From NCBI GenBank assembly GCA_015501595.1, contig JADNRX010000228.1, forward strand, positions 24,982 through 88,981: a stretch of DNA of 64,000 nucleotides, written 5' to 3'. The position numbers and the translations under genes were made by a program. This document shows positions 33,618 to 46,320 of the stretch, piece after piece. The notes beneath the pieces were generated by a model. It saw only the letters and a program-made list of their open reading frames with translations. It was not told the origin of the DNA and searched no databases. The stretch is from Hymenopellis radicata (Eukaryota; Basidiomycota; Agaricomycetes; Agaricales; Physalacriaceae). Within the stretch, counting starts at the first letter, position 1, and the number at the start of each line of letters is the position of its first letter.

Positions 33618-35589
33618 GCCGAGAGTGGTGGAAATATGGTAGGTAGGTAGGTAGAAACGGCACCAGGTCCCAATCAGGAACGGCCGGGTGTGGAAATGTT
33701 ATGGTGGGCGAGTCCCGATTTCCACCTAATGCCTGAGCTGTCGAAGGGATATCTCCGCATTTAAGAAGGTGCCAACGACCCTCTGGACATTAGTTCAGAG
33801 ACCGAAGTCCCGTTACCAACCTATAGTTGGTCGCCCTCACTACATGAGAGGAAGAAAGAGAAAAAAGGAGAAAGAAAGCTCTGAATAAAGAATAGTAGAT
33901 GGCGTTATTATGATAGCATTGAGCTTCCACATTCAGCCCTGGCAAGCCTCTTGACGTTTCAACAATTATTTAAGGTGGAGGGACGACGATGAGAGCGGGG
34001 AGGAAACACATATATTGCCAGTACCGTATGCAAGTGCACTATTTCAGTTCCAAGTGCAGGAGTAGCGATATTAGATTCCAACTTCAAGCTAGTGTATTTG
34101 CCCCTTTGCCGTCCGAGTGGCTGCATGTACAGTTGATCGGCGGAATCCGCGAAAATACCCGGGGCTATATGGGAGTCGCAGTAGCTGAGTAGTGGGCTTG
34201 GGGCGAAGATAACATCTGGAGTTGCTGTGATGGTTCGCTATGCACTGAGATGAAGTGGACAGTGATGGCGACGATATGGTATTGCCTGATACTGATGCGT
34301 AGCGGGAAGGCGCAAAGGCGCGGACTGGTGCAAAGGCGCGGACTGGTGCAAAGGCGCGGACTGGTGCACCATGGAGGGGCGCAGAGGCGCGAACCCGGTT
34401 ACACTCGCAGAGGCGAAGTGAGCTGTCCAGGCGGCGCAGAGGCGCGGGCGTACTGCTATAGGCTGTATGCCGGAGAGGCCTACTAGGATCAAGGTCATTG
34501 AGATAGGTGGCATCGCACGTCGTCGTGGGGGGCAATTTAATGTTCGAACGCTAGTGGCTCGTCATGTTCTCGTGTCGTCGTGGAAACGAGATGAGCCAGG
34601 CCGTGCTCGCAGAGGCGCAGTGGGCAGTAAAAATGGCGATGGCGGCGTACGCGGCGCGGAGGCGCAGGCGACGAGCAAGACGCCTGCCAGTTTCAACGGC
34701 TAGCTGGTTCCGGTGGGACGAAGGCGTTGTAGAGCGGAAGTGATGGTCGAGGCGCCCGTGGTGGGTGGACATGGTGGTGTTAGTAAACCGTCAACTTGCT
34801 GCAGGAATCGCCAAAGGAGACGCTGGGCCTGCAGAAATGGCACCATTACGTCCCACCTCGAATCTTGGCCGCACCGCGGCGGCGCAGATTCTTGGCGTTG
34901 TTGTTGCGGAGGAGGAGGATGGTTCGAACCGTCAAGTCAGATCAATGAGCCGTGGAAATGAGGATTGATAGTCAATGCAGTCGCAGAGCGTGGTCCGTAT
35001 CGGCAACGCCAACGAACTAGTCGTGCGACGCCATTTCCAGTAATAGTCCAAGTGCCTTGTCCTATGGTCAGTCAGTGTCATGTCGGAGGTCTGCAGATAT
35101 GCGCTCGTCGGTTGCCGCAGTATCAAAACCTTCCATTTGTTCATTTCGTCGATGTCGTCCGCACGCTGGGATGAGACGACTGCGTGGAAAAACAAGGACA
35201 CGGGTCTAGTTGTAGAAGTTGTCGTGTGATGCCGGGACGTTCGTTAATTACTGCAAATGTATGCGTTGATGTCGTCCATTTTCTGAGATAGGTCGAGTGC
35301 GCGAAAGGAAGGAGACGGGCCTAATTGTAGAACTCGGTGTTCGATGCCGGGCCTTGACGTGTATGCGTGGCGCGGAAGGCAGGCGATATTGGTCCATATG
35401 ATGCGGGACAATTCAACTTGCTGTGATGCCTATAAAACCTGGAGGATTGAGATGTAACTCAGACGTGATAAGTGTACTGGCCGTGTCAAAAATCCTTATA
35501 CATTCCATTCCGCCTCTCGCTGTCCCTCCAAACTGTCCGCAGTCCTGCTAGTTCGACTGCAGCAGATGCTCCACTGCCGATAACAGCCG
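33618..35589. other. Gene-poor stretch with simple repeats
   Basis: No supportable gene. It contains a GTAG microsatellite near 33,640, the 18-bp minisatellite at 34,312, and many scattered GGCGCAGAGGCGC-like tracts up to about 34,680. These give spurious Arg-rich frames. Confidence 0.5.
34312..34365 (+). repeat. 18-bp minisatellite, three exact units
   Basis: GCAAAGGCGCGGACTGGT is repeated three times without change, followed by shorter degenerate GGCGCAGAGGCGC relatives downstream. Confidence 0.9.
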
Positions 35590-35851
35590 CCAAGTCTTCC
35601 TGCGGGGCCGGATGACTAGCGCAAGAAAGGCTACCAAGTTCCCAGGTTGAAAAACGTGACATAGTTTTGCTCGTCGTTGAACAGAGAAAACTGAGTGCAG
35701 CAGAGATCGATCAGGGCAGATGGACGCGGAGAATGCGTGTCCACCCGCGATCACGATCAAGCTACGGCCCACGTGGCATGCCACACTTTCTCTTAATAAC
35801 TAACACTCATGATCGTTCCTCGCATTTTAATATAGCACATTTCTTACGGAA

Positions 35852-37347
35852 ATGTGGACGCGCAGACTCATGTTCCTTAACCATCACCTGCGTCGGCCAA
35901 CGTTTCTTAGACTCTTCCGCTTCAATTCGACCTTGGCGACAGTCCCCTCTGGAGTCTCCAACCGCTGGCACTTTTCCGTTGGTCCCAATGGCGAGAGTGC
36001 TGTTGACTACAACTTCGCGTCCGAGGCACTGGGCATGCCTGCGTCGCGGGGTTATGGCTGGGCACGGTTAGACTTTGGGCAGAAAATTGGTCCAAATGAA
36101 AGGTATACCATTGAACGTAAATTAGGCTGGGGTATGCACTCGAGCACCTGGCTAGCTCGGGATACCCTAGACACCAAATTCGTCGCCATCAAGGTCTTGA
36201 CGGGCTTTTGGACCCGGATGTCTCGAAAGGGCGTTGCTCACGAGCCTAAAGTGTTGAGCGTTTTGGAAGCTGGAACGCGTACACCGCACTGCGTGCGTCT
36301 TTTAGAAGTCTTTGACCTTCCCGGCAAGAGTACGGCTGAGGGCGACCACATCTGCATTGTCACCCCCGTTTATCGCGATGACTTCCGGTCCTTCTCGTAC
36401 CCATACGAGCATGTCAAGAATGAGGACCTCCCTCTTCCCGTCGTTAAACGTGTTCTGCTGCACACGTTGCGTGGTATTGCATATGCTCATGCCCATGGCA
36501 TCGTCCATACCGACATCAAGAGGGATAACATCTTCATTGACACGGGCATCACCGATCAAGAAATAGAGGACTTTCTACTCAAGAATCCACCCCGGCGACA
36601 TGACCCGGAGATGTCTGATGAGGGTATCGTCCAATCTGCCGTGTCTCAGACCTTTCCGCCCATATCCATGGAAGAGGCTGCCAAAGCCACCTATCTTCTC
36701 GCTGACTTTGGCTGCGGTCAGTCCTCACCTCCGATTTTTTGACAATATTCTTAACGCATCGCAGCGCAACCCACCTATATCCACCCAACCAGTACGATCA
36801 TTACCGTAGCATTCCGCCCTCCCGAGGTCTTTCTGCGTGTAGGGTGGGACAAACCGGCTGATATCTGGGCGTTTGGTTGCCAGGTAAGCTCTATTAAATC
36901 TTCACATCATACAAGTCGCACCTGAATGCAACATCTCAGATTTTCGAGCTGCTAATTGGGAAGTCACTTTTCTATTTCCAAAGGCATGAGGAACTCTCCG
37001 AGGTCGGAGCCATGCTATGGCAGATGGCTACCGTTACAGGCGACAGGTTTGACCCAGAAGACATCAAGAAATGTTCCGAGGTATCGGAGTTCTTTGAGCT
37101 CGATGGTTAGTACTCTCGGACATCTTTGGAAACGCCAGGCTAACATAGGTCTCCAGGGAGTTTTAAAATGGCGGTTCCCGACAGAAACGTCGGGCATTGC
37201 CTGACGGTCAGCCAGCGTTTTGAGGGTGAGGAGGAACTTATCACGCCCGCAGCGGCTTTCATAAATCGGGCTTTGCGCATCGACCCAGACAAGCGCGCAA
37301 GCGCAGAAGAATTGCTGAAGGATCCTTGGTTTGAGGATGTTGTCTGA
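35852..37347 (+). CDS. SRPK-like Ser/Thr protein kinase K1
   Basis: Exons 35,852-36,716, 36,765-36,883, 36,940-37,105 and 37,157-37,347 give about 446 residues. The glycine loop is LGWGMHSSTWLA, the ATP Lys is in KFVAIKVL, the catalytic loop is GIVHTDIKRDNIF and the Mg loop is LLADFGCAQ. After splicing come FRPPEVFLRVGWDKPADIWA and a C-terminal lobe ending RIDPDKRASAEELLKDPWFE. HTDIK and the insert between catalytic and Mg loops match the SRPK-like group that is expanded in mushrooms. The N terminus (MWTRRLMFLNHHLRRPTFLR) is Arg-rich and lacks acids, like a mitochondrial presequence. All key residues are present and all introns keep the frame, so it looks functional. Substrates are unknown. 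Confidence 0.9.
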
Positions 37348-37489
37348 TCTTGCTTTCTACTACATACGTGACCTGTTTGCTATCGTTACATTGCTCTGCA
37401 AAAGCTATCCACTTGAAGATCTACAGCCCACGTTTCTATCTTATTCATGGCCACGACATGGTAGGTCAAAAAAGTCATGGCTTTCCTTC

Positions 37490-38130
37490 ATGGTCTTATA
37501 TCAAGCTATCCTCGCATCCACAGCAGTGTTTCTGCCTCCGAATCCTCTCGTGACGTTGGACGAAGCTGTCGTCAGTGGCACCACCGACGGAAGGACGCAT
37601 AAGTTTCTAGGAATACCTTATGGCAAGCCACCGTACGCATTCCTCTCGCCCCTTCACCATTCCTTATGATTGCTGACGGTTGACGGGTACGAGATGTTGG
37701 CCTTGCGTGTCCCCAGCAGCCTGGGACCCAAATACAAGCGGTCTTCTTGAAGAGGTGGTAATTGTATGTTTGGTCGGATGCGCATCCTGAGTGAAAGTGC
37801 TCACAGGGTTTTTGAAGGTTCATTTACATTGTCAAACCTGATAAAGTCCTCCCGAATAATGGACTTGCAGCTGTATGTTCATTATGACACTCCTGGTAGA
37901 TGGTAATACTAATTGACGTGTAGATGTTCGAGTTCGCCTCTTCGTATGCCTTCGTGAACGCCGCCTCGTCCATGGGTGTCTGTCGTCTGTTGTGCGTTCA
38001 AATTGGTTCGAACTGAAACCTGGAAAGGGAAAAGGGACGTTCCCGAAGCGTGCCCTGCTGGCTTCACTCAAGTTCGACGACCGTACATCATTGCTCACAA
38101 GTATTTACTGTCGGCGCTGAAGCGCTAACC
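37490..38130 (+). pseudogene. Decayed 5' part of a type-B carboxylesterase (unit 1)
   Basis: The first exon is open: MVLYQAILASTAVFLPPNPL, then GTTDGRTHKFLGIPYGKPP and a GTACGC donor at 37,636, homologous to exon 1 of the full esterases. Downstream only fragments remain: FGLACPQQPGTQ-like sequence (about 37,703-37,735), VKPDKVLPNNGLA (37,837-37,872), and FASSYAFVNAASS (37,931-37,968). Everything after, including the catalytic Ser region, is absent. Confidence 0.8.
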
Positions 38131-38989
38131 CATCGTCAGCTTCTCAACACGACCGCGCGCAAAATACATGTCGATAGTGACGAATTGGCATGACGGTGTC
38201 CCGAACGCCAGCCAAATCTTTTGAAGAATATCGATACCTGAATATCAGAACCGGCACAACTGCGTGAGGAACGCGTTCCGTTACGAGCGATTTAGAAAGT
38301 GAAAAACGTTCCTTCTCATGGAAGTAGGTGATGTTTAGAGCAAAGCCAAGTTCCTTGAGAACGCGGTTCGGCCCTTGGCGAGGCGAAGATAGTCAGAGAC
38401 ATCAGACAGCCGGCTGTTCATCTCCTTCCTGCCGCAGTCGGCAAGAGGAAGGGACACGACTTACGTCGATATTAACACCGTGAAGTCTCATCAGGGCGAA
38501 TTCTGCAACACCGGTGAGACGGTAGATACAGAAACATAACGAATGATGTACCGTTGTATTCTTCATTGCCATCTGCCTCTTCAATCCATAAAAGCTCTAG
38601 CGATAAGGCCGTTCTTTCGATAAATTTGTTGACTCTGGCCGCGAGAGACGCGTCGTAGGGTCTCGCGACACGAAGTGTCATGCGGTGCACACTCTGGAGA
38701 GGAGAAGTCGTTCGCAAATCAGTCAAGCGCAAGAAAGGCTACCAAGGGCGTGCTTCCGGTCCCACCGAACACGCGAAGAGTTCCCATGTTGAAAAATGTG
38801 ACATAGTCCTGCTCGTCGTTGAACAGAGAAAACTGAGTGCACCCGGGATCAGGGCAGATGGACGCGGAGAATGCGCGTCCACTAGCGCCCGCGATCACGA
38901 TCAAGCTACGGTCCACGTGGTGTGCCACACTTTCTGTTAACTAACATCATGATCGTTCCTCGCATTTCTCATTTCTTACGTGCAGACTC

Positions 38990-40518
38990 ATGTTCCTTAC
39001 TCAACACCTGCGGCGGCCAACTCGTCTTCGACTCTTCCGGTTCAATTCGACCTCTACGCGAATGGTGACAACGGTAGTCTTCCACGACTCAGTCTCCTCT
39101 GAAGTCCCCAATCCGTCAGTCCCCTCTGGAGTCACCAACCAGCACTTTTCCGTTGGTCCCAATGGCGAGCCTTTTGTTGACTACAGCTTCGCGTCCGAGG
39201 CACTGGGCATGCCTGCGTCGCGGGACTTCGGCTGGGCGCGGTTAGACTTTGGGCAGAAAATAGGTCCAAATGAAAGGTATACCATTGAACGTAAATTAGG
39301 CTGGGGTATGCACTCGAGCACCTGGCTCGCTCGAGATACCCTAGACACCAAATTCGTCGCCATCAAGGTCTTGACGGGTTTTTGGACCCGGATGTCTCGA
39401 AAGGGCGTTGCTCATGAGCCTAAGGTGTTGAGCGTTTTGGAAGCTGGAACGCGTACACCGCACTGCGTGCATCTTTTAGGAGTCTTCGACCTTACCGGCA
39501 AGAGTACGGCTGAGGGCGACCACATCTGCATTGTCACCCCCGTTTATCGCGGTGACTTCGGGTCCTTCTCGTACCCTTACGAGCATGTCAAGAATGAGGA
39601 CCTCCCTCTTCCCGTCGTTAAACGTGTTCTGCTGCACACGTTGCGTGGTCTTGCCTATGCTCATGCCTGTGGCATCGTCCATACCGACATCAAGAGGGAT
39701 AACATCTTCATTGACACGGGCATCACCGATCAAGAAATAGAAGACTTTCTAGTCAAGAATCCACCCCGGCGACATGACCCGGAGATGTCTGATGAGGGTA
39801 TCGTCCAATCTGCTGTGTCTCAGACCTTTCCGCCCATATCCATGGAAGAGGCTGCCAAAGCCACCTATCTTCTCGCTGACTTTGGCTGCGGTCAGTCCTC
39901 ACCTCCGATTTTTTGACAATATTCTTAACGCATCGCAGCGCAACCCACGTATATCCACCCAACCAGTATGATCATTACCGTAGCATTCCGCCCTCCCGAG
40001 GTCTTTCTGCGTGTCGGGTGGGACCAACCGGCTGATATCTGGGCGTTTGGTTGCCAGGTAAGTTCTATTAAATCTTCACACCATACAAGTCGCACCTGAA
40101 TGCAACATCTCAGATTTTCGAGCTGCTAATTGGGAAGTCACTTTTCGTCTTCCAAAGGCACAAGGAACTCTCCGAGGTCGGAGCCATGCTATGGCAGATG
40201 GCTACGTTACAGGCGACAGGTTTGACCCAGAAGACATCAAGAAATGTTCCGAGGTATCGGAGTTCTTTGAGCCCGATGGTCAGTACTCGGACATCTTTGG
40301 AAACGCCAGGCTAACCTAGGTCTCCAGGGAGTTTTAAAATGGCGGTTCCCGACAGAAACGTCGCGCATTGCCTGACGGTCAGCCAGCGTTTTGAGGGTGA
40401 GGAGGAACTTATCACGCCCGCAGCGGCTTTGATAAATCGGGCTTTGCGCATCGACCCAGACAAGCGCGCAAGCGCAGAAGACTTGCTGAAGGATCCTTGG
40501 TTTGAGGATGTTGTTTGA
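38990..40518 (+). pseudogene. SRPK-like kinase K2, frame-broken in the C-lobe
   Basis: Nearly identical to K1 through the catalytic part (GWGMHSSTWLA, VAIKVL, HTDIKRDN, DFGC) with the same exon layout. It has a longer N-terminal region with TRMVTTVVFHDSVSSEVPNP. In exon 3 the codons for ATVTGDRF lose one base (GGCTACGTTACAGG at about 40,201 against GGCTACCGTTACAGG in K1). This shifts the frame before the last about 100 residues. If the base is real, the protein loses the end of its C-lobe; otherwise it is intact. Confidence 0.85.
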
Positions 40519-40651
40519 TCTTGCTTTCTACTGCATAAATGACCTGTTCGCTATCGTTACATTGTTCTGCAAAAGCTATCCACACTTGAAGATCTACAGC
40601 CAACGTTTCTCTCTTAGTCATGGGCACGACATGGTAGCCTCGCTTTCCTTC

Positions 40652-41303
40652 ATGGTCGTATATCAACCTATCCTCGCATCCACAGCAGTGTCTCTGCCTC
40701 CGAATCCTCTCGTGACGTTGGACGAAGCTATCGTCAGTGGCACCACCGATGGCAGGACGCACAAGTTTCTAGGAATACCTTATGACAAGCTACCGTACGC
40801 ATTCCTCTCGCCCCTTCACCATTCCTTATGATTGCTGACGGTTGACGTGCACGAGATGCGAGTGCTTTTGGCCTTGCGTGTCCCCAGCAGCCTGGGACCC
40901 AAATACAAGCGGTCTTCTTGAAGAGGTGGTAATTGTATGTTTGCTCGGATGCGCATCTTGAGTGAAAGTGCTCACAGGGTTTTTGAAGGTTCATTCACGT
41001 TGTCAAACCTGATAAAGTCCTCCCGAATAATGGACTTGCAGCTGTATGATCATTACGACACTCCTGGTAGATGGTAATACTAACTGACGCGTAGATGTTC
41101 GAGTCAGTCGCCTCTTCGTATGCCTTCGTGAACGCCGCCTCGTCCATGGGTGTCTGTCGTCTGTTGTGCGTTCAAATTGGTTCCAACTGGAACTTGGAAA
41201 GGAAAAGGGACGTTCCCGAACCGTGCGCTGCTGGCTTCACTCAAGTTCGGCGACCGTACATCATTGCTCACAAGTATTTACTGTCGGCGCTGAAGCGCTA
41301 GCC
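40652..41303 (+). pseudogene. Decayed 5' part of a type-B carboxylesterase (unit 2)
   Basis: Parallel to the unit 1 remnant. Exon 1 reads MVVYQPILASTAVSLPPNPL and GTTDGRTHKFLGIPYDKLP, then a GTACGC donor. FGLACPQQPGTQ-like and SYAFVNAASS fragments follow. The late exons are missing. Confidence 0.8.
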
Positions 41304-41555
41304 CATGTCAGCTTCTCAACACGACCGCGCGCAAAATACATGTCGATAGTGACGAATTGGCATGACGGTGTCCCGAACGCCAGCCAAATCTTTTGAAGAA
41401 CATCGATACCTGAATATCAGAACCGGCACGGAGAGAAGCACAACTGCGTGAGGAACGCATTCCGTTACGAGCGATTTAGAAAGTGAAAAATGTTCCTTCT
41501 CATCATGGAAGTACGTGATGTTTAGAGCAAAGCCGAGTTCCTCGAGAACGCTGTT

Positions 41556-41562
41556 TGGCTCC
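41556..41562 (+). repeat. Left target-site duplication of the inserted element
   Basis: TGGCTCC directly before the element; the same seven bases follow it at 45,694-45,700. Confidence 0.75.
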
Positions 41563-41960
41563 CTGATTTCTCAGGGCTTTTGTTCAAACATCGGGCCATC
41601 TAAGATGGCCCGTTCGAACGAGCGTGTTGAAACGCCCGTCCGCCAGAGGTAACAGTATTTATTAACTAGTAACTAACTCTACCTATATAAATACACTGTT
41701 TTAACATGTTTAAACCCATCAGAACTCACATGCTCTTAACCTTGTCCTGGTCAACAGTTCAAGTCGCGCGTGTCAACGCGTTTGAAATGCGTTTAAACAC
41801 GACGTGATATCAACGAGTTCGAAGTGTTCAAACTCTGCGATCTCCACACGTTCAAACAGCCTCCGGGTCCCGTTAGCAAGGACATCGTTCAAACGAACAC
41901 ACATTTCAACGCATCTCAGCACATGAGTGTTCAAACTGTGAAGTTTCCAGTTTCATAGTT
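41563..41960 (+). repeat. Left TIR (to 41,787) plus subterminal GTTCAAAC cluster
   Basis: Contains the palindrome CGGGCCATCTAAGATGGCCCG at 41,592-41,612. Exact GTTCAAAC copies lie at 41,582, 41,825, 41,850, 41,887 and 41,929, with variants GTTCGAAC, GTTGAAAC and GTTTAAAC between them. Confidence 0.85.
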
Positions 41961-44900
41961 CAGACTCTCATGTGCTGAGACGCGTCGCAACACACGTCGA
42001 GACACTGAGAGAGCCGCAGTCCTCGCCACTCACGTCTCCGCCATCATCGATGAACTCGCCCCAGTAAGACCTTGGATTTGCCGGCTACTTCTCGGTCCTG
42101 AACGTTGGACTTCTAGAGCGCTAAAGTTTTTCGAGATAAGAGAAAGGGAGGTGGAGGTGGGCCACGGGTCATGGTGGTATAAAGAGACGTGCCAAGTGGC
42201 ACTAACCGTGATTTCTTTGTCCTTTGTCGTGCCGGCGGCATTTTCTCTAATGACGCCGAGCCGCAGCGCATTCACGTGTAAATGCTGCCGAAATATGCCG
42301 GTCCGAACATCCGAGCAGTGGTGTTTTTGCGCGATTCGGCTTCCTTCCTACCACCACGATGGATGATCACGCTTGCAACGAGTCGTCCGTGGAACGTGAA
42401 TATACTGGACATTGTTCCAACATTTTTTACCTTTTTGCTGCAGCCCTACGGCCTAGAGGACGATGGTAACCTGGTGCAGTGCATTTCTGCCTGTGATCTC
42501 TTCTGTCCGTCACCTTGTGGTCAATACTACATGTCGTTTTGATGTCTTCCTGCGAGAAGACGTCTTAGCTTGGACTGGCCTCAATGGTCGCATTTGGACC
42601 GGGAACACGTGCAAATTTTGCCCTCAACTCGCACAGTGGATACTAGAGTGCGTACATTTTACTTGGCTATGCCTTCCCAATCTATGTAATATGCCTTAGA
42701 CTCGTGACTACCCTCCACATAGGCCACCCCCACACCCCACGCTCAATGCCGTTAGCGCGCTCACATCCATACCTCGGACTGCCGCTTTGGAATAAGGGCA
42801 ACAACTGCGAGGCTGTCGCGAATGGTTTGTCACTTGCTGTTGCGAAGAACAGGTCAGACGACGCGCCCCTTCTCCTTCCGTGTTGTGCTTATATCTGCTT
42901 CTTAGATACAACTTCATTACACGTTTTCAACTTTGATCGCACTCGCCGCCCGTCCAAAAGCACGTCGTCGACATCGAGTTCTGCTAGAGTGTCTCCTATA
43001 GCACCCAGGATGAGCATCCCCGATGGTCCATTCTCACCTACATCTTCCACCACAAGTCAGATGTTTCCTTTGACATGCACATCCGTGGATCCTTTGGTAT
43101 ATATGTGGTCGATACGACTCGACAATCACATACCTGACGCACATCATGCGCTCTGTGAATGTTGGCCTCATCCTCCTTGCGTCTTCATTGGCCACACAAG
43201 GAGCACCCATTGAGGATACTGTACCATTTTGACTGACCGTTCAGGGGGTGTAACCCGTAACGGCTCGGTTCGTTATTCAAAGTGTTCTGTTCAGGCACAA
43301 CTGCCTATAAAAGGAAAGTCGGCCGCGTCGGGAGCCCCGCAGGGCGGGAAATTTCGCCTAATCTGGAGTGTTCATGGCATCGTAACCGTAACCTGGCCCA
43401 AAAGTAACTGAACGCTCGGTCGAAATAGTACAGTAGTCAGACACCGACTACTGCCACTCTGCGGACTTCCGCAATTGTGGACTCTCCTTCGACATCGACC
43501 AGTTCTGCATTCCCACTTAATGTACATCTATCTACCTCTCTGCGGTTTACGTCCTTCTTACATGGTCGTAACTACAGGTTAGAGGCGACGCCTTGAAACT
43601 TGGTTGGCGCCAACAAGCCGCAGTGCGTCTTCCCTTGCAAGAATTGCCTTTGTCTGCATATTCACTTGATTTCCAGGGACAAACGGTGGATGCTTCTGAA
43701 GACGCTCCGAATCTTGTCCAACAGTACTGTCTGGTATCAGCCCGCATTCCTCATTGATTGTGTGTCCTTTCTACATTCTTTTTTGCATTCAGCGCCAACG
43801 CCTTTCGACAGCTTCCAATCGCACGTCGTCGATTGAACCGAAACGTCGGTAGGAGCTGATGATACTACCACCAGCGGGACGAAGCTACTACCACTTCAAG
43901 CGACGATGCTCCTACTAGTGGCGACTGTTCCAACTTCCAAATCTTCCACAAAGCATCGTACAGAGGACTAGCGGCTAGCCCAATCATTGGAGTTGCATTC
44001 AATCCCGAGCACTCAAACACGAAGGTTGGTGGTGTGAACGGGAGACGGGAACAGACGTAAGACATGTATGATCTTTCCAACCCTGGGCGGCCAGGGAGCT
44101 GTTCGTCTTCTGGACCATCGACTCTTGGTGGATTCTCGCCTGTCGTGGTTGGGATCTGCGGCGTCGTAGATGCAGGTGGAACAGCCCGTTGAAGCTTGGC
44201 CGCAACTTTGCTTCTTGGTTTGCGACCAGTGGCAAGTCGCGCGAGCATTGATTGAGGATAGATTACCCTGAGTCATCAATCATCATGATGGCACTGTCTG
44301 TGACTTCTTCGGGATGATATAAACCTAGCTTTGCCTTCGATAGCCCTCCTTCTCCCTCTACACGATGTCCAGCGAGTTTTACCCGGAGAGGCGATGGGGA
44401 AAGTATATCTGGCGGCCAATTCGTCACTGCATGCGTCTACTTCCAGCTGCTGTAGTCATGCTAAACAATTCGGTCTATGCACATCCTGTAGTTCCTCGCG
44501 TCACTTCCAGACCTCTTCGTCTGATGCCAGATCGACTACTGACAGTGTCGCGATTACCATTAATCCCTCTGCTGCTGTTGATTTCGTACGTGGATGCATT
44601 GCCCTTCCTTGATCTGTTCTTTACGCTTTGAATTATAGATCACATTGGAAGAGGTGTCGTACGAGGTTTCGGCCTGTTGACTGTTACAGCCACGACCAAC
44701 AGCGCGTCTTCCGCGTTGCCACTTGATGTTTGTTCGCGCATTATCAATAATGGGATTTGCAGTTCATTGAAGATTGAATGTTTATAACCGCCGCCGCTTC
44801 GACTCTGTTTCTGTGGGATTTGGCCTACAGATGAGTCACTGTTCCCCACACGGATTTTCTCGGTGCAGTTTTAGTATTGTCGCCCATCTACTAACGAGGA

Positions 44901-45238
44901 GTGTCGCACTACGGTGTCGCCGTTGGGGGCCGCACCTTACAGGCCCAAAAACAAGGGAAGATCGAACCACGTGATCAAAGCACGGATTCGCGTTTCTTTG
45001 TTCTTTGTTCTCCCCTTGAAGGTGTAAGCAAAGGACTAAGCAATGGGCAGTGACATGTGATACTCCTCGCTCTTGCCTTCAAACCCCATCATGCTCAAGG
45101 CTTGAGTGGCTCCTGGGTTTCCTAATTCTCCCTCCTAATCACTCATCTCAGGCTTGCTCCAGGGCTCGGGTTATAGAAAAGGTCGGATCACCAACATGAT
45201 TCGACCCTCGGCATTTGAACGATGACCGTTTCCACGTC

Positions 45239-45693
45239 GTTCAAACGCTGAGGGCTGAATCGCGTTCAAACGGTGTAAGGTGAGTCAAGAATCAAGATTC
45301 GATCTCGGGTTGTTGGGCTCACGTTGAAACGCAGCGTGTTGAAGCGCGTTTGAATGGCTTAGTGTCGGAACGGAGTACTTGATGGTGGCAACAACGTTTG
45401 AACGCTCGGACCAGACGACATGTTCAAACGGGTGCTCTTCACACTCACTACGACAGCGCCGTATAGCAGTTCAAACGCGTTGACACACGCGACTTGAACT
45501 GTTGATGAGGACAATGATGAGAGCATGTGGGTTCCGAAGGGTTTGAACATGTTAAAACAGTGTATTTATATAGGCAGAGTTAGTTACTAGTCAATAAATA
45601 CTGTTACCTCTGGCGGACGGGCGTTTCAACACGCTCGTTCGAACGGGCCATCTCAGATGGCCCGATGTTCGAACAAAAGCCCTGAGATTACTG
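45239..45693 (-). repeat. Right TIR (from 45,470) plus subterminal GTTCAAAC cluster
   Basis: Mirror of the left end with the same palindrome (G for A at its centre). GTTCAAAC or its complement occurs near 45,239, 45,264, 45,398, 45,422, 45,469 and 45,541. Confidence 0.85.
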
Positions 45694-46320
45694 TGGCTCC
45701 TGGGCGAGGCGGCGTAAGATAGTCAGAAACAGCCGGCTGTCCATCTCCTTCCTGCCGCAGATGGCAAGAGGAAGGCAAGGGTTTGGGACACGACTTACGT
45801 CGATATTAACACTCAGGGCGAACTCTGCAACCCCGGTGAGACATTAATACAGAAACATAGATGTACCGTCGTATTTTGCATTGACATCTGCCTCTTCAAT
45901 CTATAGAAGCTCTAGCGATAAGGCCGTTCTTTCGATAAATTTGTTGATTCTGGCTGCGAGAGACGCGTCGTAGGGTCTCGCGACACGAAGTGTCATGCGG
46001 TGCACACTCTGGAGAGGAGAAGTCGTTGAATGACCCAGCAAATCAGTCAAACACAAGTCTTCCTGTGGGCCCGTATGACTAGCGCAAGAAAGGCTACCAA
46101 GGGCGTGCTTCCGGTCCCGCCGAATACTCGAAGAGTTCCCATGTTGAAAAATGTGACATAGTCCTGCTCGTCACTGAGTGCGGCCGGGATCAGGGCAGAG
46201 GGACGCGGAGAATGCGCGTCCACCCAACGCCCGCGATCACGGTCCACGTGGCGTGCCACACTTTCTGTTAACTAACATCATGATCGTTCCTCGCATTTCT
46301 CATTTCTTACGTGCAGACTC

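Larger units (their letters stand above)
41563..45693. mobile_element. 4.13-kb DNA transposon-like element with long TIRs
   Basis: Flanked by TGGCTCC on both sides and bounded by inverted repeats of about 225 bp (41,563-41,787 and 45,470-45,693). The parallel, uninterrupted sequence of unit 1 at about 38,356-38,380 serves as a related empty site, showing that the element sits in the tail of unit 2. The ends read CTGATTTCTCAGGG and, reversed, CAGTAATCTCAGGG. The interior (about 42,000-44,650) has only short frames, such as a 127-codon minus frame at 43,865-44,248 and plus frames at 42,282 and 42,704, none with a recognisable transposase. It is therefore probably non-autonomous or decayed. Long TIRs and a 7-8 bp duplication would fit Mutator-like, hAT-like or KDZ elements; the family is not decided. 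Confidence 0.85.

Noticed and set aside
34309..34480. Possible CRISPR-like array
   Set aside because: The repeats are directly adjacent without spacers and the genome is eukaryotic.
34089..34535. 148-codon minus frame rich in VRAFAPVRAFAP repeats
   Set aside because: It is produced by the 18-bp minisatellite read in translation, not by a gene.
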